Assembly: GCA_002224055.1 (NCBI GenBank)
Contig: AZLU01000059.1
Location: 62,001-126,000, forward strand
Direction: 5' to 3'
DNA: 64,000 bases
DNA from: Pezizomycotina sp. ARF18
Lineage: Eukaryota; Ascomycota
The position numbers and the translations under genes were made by a program. Below, piece by piece: positions 62,029-64,000 of the stretch (its first letter is position 1; each line of letters opens with the position of its first letter). The notes under the pieces are model-generated. The model saw only the letters and a list, made by a program, of their open reading frames with translations. It made no database searches and was not told the DNA's origin.

Positions 62029-63576
62029 AAAGGATTTTTTTGGTTACTCCACTCAGCCCATGCCTGTTGCCTGCCTTGCACGCCGCGGTAACAGGGAAGT
62101 ATTTAATTTAATATAATTTTTTATTCGGATGTTTCGGCAGACTTGGCCCCCTTTTAACAGGCGAAAAGGTACCTCTAGGCTCTATCTAGCACCAACAGCG
62201 GCAGAAAAGAGGGGAATATTTGCGTAGTTCGGAACCACGGCCGATTATTTCTCCTTCCCAGGCGACACCAAAAAAAAAAAAAAAGGCCCAAGGAAAAGAG
62301 CGTATACCTTCTCTACTACAATTGTAAAGCCGTACTAGAGGTATTCTTTTCCTCGTATACTCTTTGTATGTATGCACTGTGCGTACCGACATACAGAAGA
62401 CCAAAGACAGATATTTGCGGTTGTGGTATATCCTCGCTTTTCCACGCATGTATTTGAACAAGATTGCACATCTCCACCAGGCCACTGTGTAGTTCTTACT
62501 CAAACGGCCCTTTTTAATCGAAATGAACGCGCGGCCATTTGGCTTTTAGGTATCGACTTCCCTGTCCCGCTTCCCAAACAACACCGTCCAAAGCACGAGA
62601 GAGCTCAGAGGATGTATCTTTTTGGACTGAGCGTGGCCAATCAGATACCCAAGCGTCTTCCCGTTTAAATCTTTTAAGGGCTAAATCATCTGCAGACAAG
62701 CGTCCACAATGAGGTAAGTTGCGTCGCGAAACCCAAGTATTCATCTCCGCCGTCTCAAAAAAAAAAAAAAAAAAAAATAGATACCTCGGTGGGTTAGGGC
62801 TTCGTCTTGTGTCTATCAAAAGGAAAAGGGCCACATGTTCCGACCCCGACAAAGATTTTCTCTGTAGACGATTGTTTATTTCCGGAAGCATGTTCCGAGG
62901 TATATTTTCTTCTTTTCTGAATTGTTGGTAACTGAAATTATTTAAAGTGTCTTCGCACACTTTCTTCCAGCATTTCAAATACCGTATCTGCACCCACGCA
63001 GATATTGAATACTTTCCCACTGAGCACAAACAGATGAGAGGAAACCTTTTCTTTTTAAATGAAAAGAAGGGGCCAGTACTGATTCACTTATAGCAAATAA
63101 TAGATCTTTCGGTAAGATACCAAGATGTCTATATATTTATACGTGCAGCTTATTCAACGAATGTTCAAGGCACGACAATTGTGGAGAATAGATAGAGAGA
63201 GAAAAGAGATGGTGAACGCATGAGTTTTAAGTATATCTTGGAAAACTGGACAGTGGACGCTATTAGATACTTGGGACTAGACCAAGTTGCTCTCCTCCCC
63301 CCTCCCTTTTCCCAAGTAAAATTAATATTGGCAATGTATATTATTTTTTATAAAAAATTCTTGTCGCCAGCTTTAAATATAGATCTTAATGACGGAATCT
63401 ATATATAATACAATTATCGCCCAGAAAACCCCGTGGTTTGGGTGTCTTTGTTATTTAGTATATAAGTATACACGGCCTGTAAAGTATATACTTACACTTT
63501 GAACACTTTTTTGTCGTTTTCTCGTGATTTCCAAAATATCCAAGTTCTTATAGTTCGCCTTTTCTATTTACCCAGA

Positions 63577-63580
<4 letters not shown>

Positions 63581-63621
<41 letters not shown>
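63581..63621. repeat. (CT)n microsatellite
   Basis: Twenty CT units in a row, uninterrupted, in the gene-free right end. Confidence 0.95.
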
Positions 63622-63624
<3 letters not shown>

Positions 63625-63718
63625 GTTCTCTTTGTGCATTTTTGGTCGTGTGCAGTCTTTCCCTTTCTGATTTTCCGGCGTCAAGGGTAGAAAAATATAG
63701 AGACGAAATACATCATCC

Positions 63719-63750
<32 letters not shown>

Positions 63751-63796
63751 GTATATATAATATAAATATATTGCAACAGTATATATATATATATAC
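63719..63796. repeat. (TA)n microsatellites in tandem
   Basis: About thirteen AT units at 63719-63745, an AT-rich spacer, then a second shorter AT array near 63780-63795. Each array is self-complementary and can form a hairpin. Confidence 0.9.
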
Positions 63797-64000
63797 TTAC
63801 ACAAGCGTATACTATATACTTTTATGAGCCAACGATAACAAAAGCACCAATACATCATTCCGTCATCCATATATATTGTTTTTCCTTTTTTATTCTTCCT
63901 CCCTTGCCTCGCTCTCTCCTCTGTTCATTTTACATACACATTTCTTTTCCTATCTTCTCTTTCTTTCTAGGGAAAGAGTAGCGACCCCAAAAAAGCGAAC

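Larger units (their letters stand above)
61143..64000. other. gene-free right end
   Basis: Nearly 3 kb without a recognised gene. Frames such as 62514-63029 (minus) include a poly-A/T run and read as low-quality sequence. The region ends in CT and AT microsatellites. The gene to the right of the window could have its leader here, since 63,890-64,000 is pyrimidine-rich on the plus strand. Confidence 0.45.

Noticed and set aside
62514-63029. Minus frame of 171 codons
   Set aside because: It includes a long T-run-encoded phenylalanine stretch and no recognisable motif; probably chance.

Overview
The window is nuclear DNA of a filamentous ascomycete (Pezizomycotina). The signs are short GT..AG introns (about 35-110 nt), compact housekeeping genes, long pyrimidine-rich leaders and many families typical of these fungi. 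No viral, LTR or capsid-bearing element was recognised. The only likely transposon trace is a short LINE-like 3' end near 3.8-3.97 kb.

Layout. 1-4.3 kb: no gene seen. 4.3-4.8: a small YGSS-repeat hydrophilic protein with a clear TATA promoter (minus). 6.8-10.4: Cwc15 (minus) head-to-head with exosome subunit Rrp45 (plus), then Mediator subunit Med22 (plus). 10.4-16.6: low-complexity and pyrimidine-rich leader. 16.7-18.8: four-RRM protein Nrd1/Mrn1. 20.6-22.7: cytosolic AsnRS. 23.0-24.6: HSL-type hydrolase (minus). 27.3-29.8: pinin (minus) head-to-head with SF3b subunit Rds3 (plus). 30.5-32.3: Ecm14 pseudo-carboxypeptidase (minus). 32.3-37.8: no gene seen. 37.8-42.6: Sec7+PH ARF exchange factor. 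44.8-47.1: epoxide hydrolase and DHFR. 47.7-53.5: an accessory-looking block made of a trypsin-like GDSGSW protein, a one-pass membrane protein and a CorA-like protein. 54.3-59.9: D-amino-acid oxidase, saccharopine-dehydrogenase-like reductase and Fe-dependent alcohol dehydrogenase. 60.4-61.1: an unrecognised gene. 61.1-64: no gene seen, simple repeats.

RNA biology dominates the left half: three spliceosome proteins (Cwc15, pinin, Rds3), the exosome, an RRM protein and AsnRS. The right half holds metabolic and membrane genes.

The strongest pattern in the window is that nearly every conserved gene is cut by single-base frame changes. Wherever I compared them with the family, they look like one base missing from a 2-4 base homopolymer. 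Rds3 appears to have lost three C bases inside one nearly invariant motif. This points to collapsed homopolymers in the assembly rather than to a set of pseudogenes. D-amino-acid oxidase is a full-length exception. Gene ends below are therefore gene-level spans, and the exons inside them are often in changing frames.
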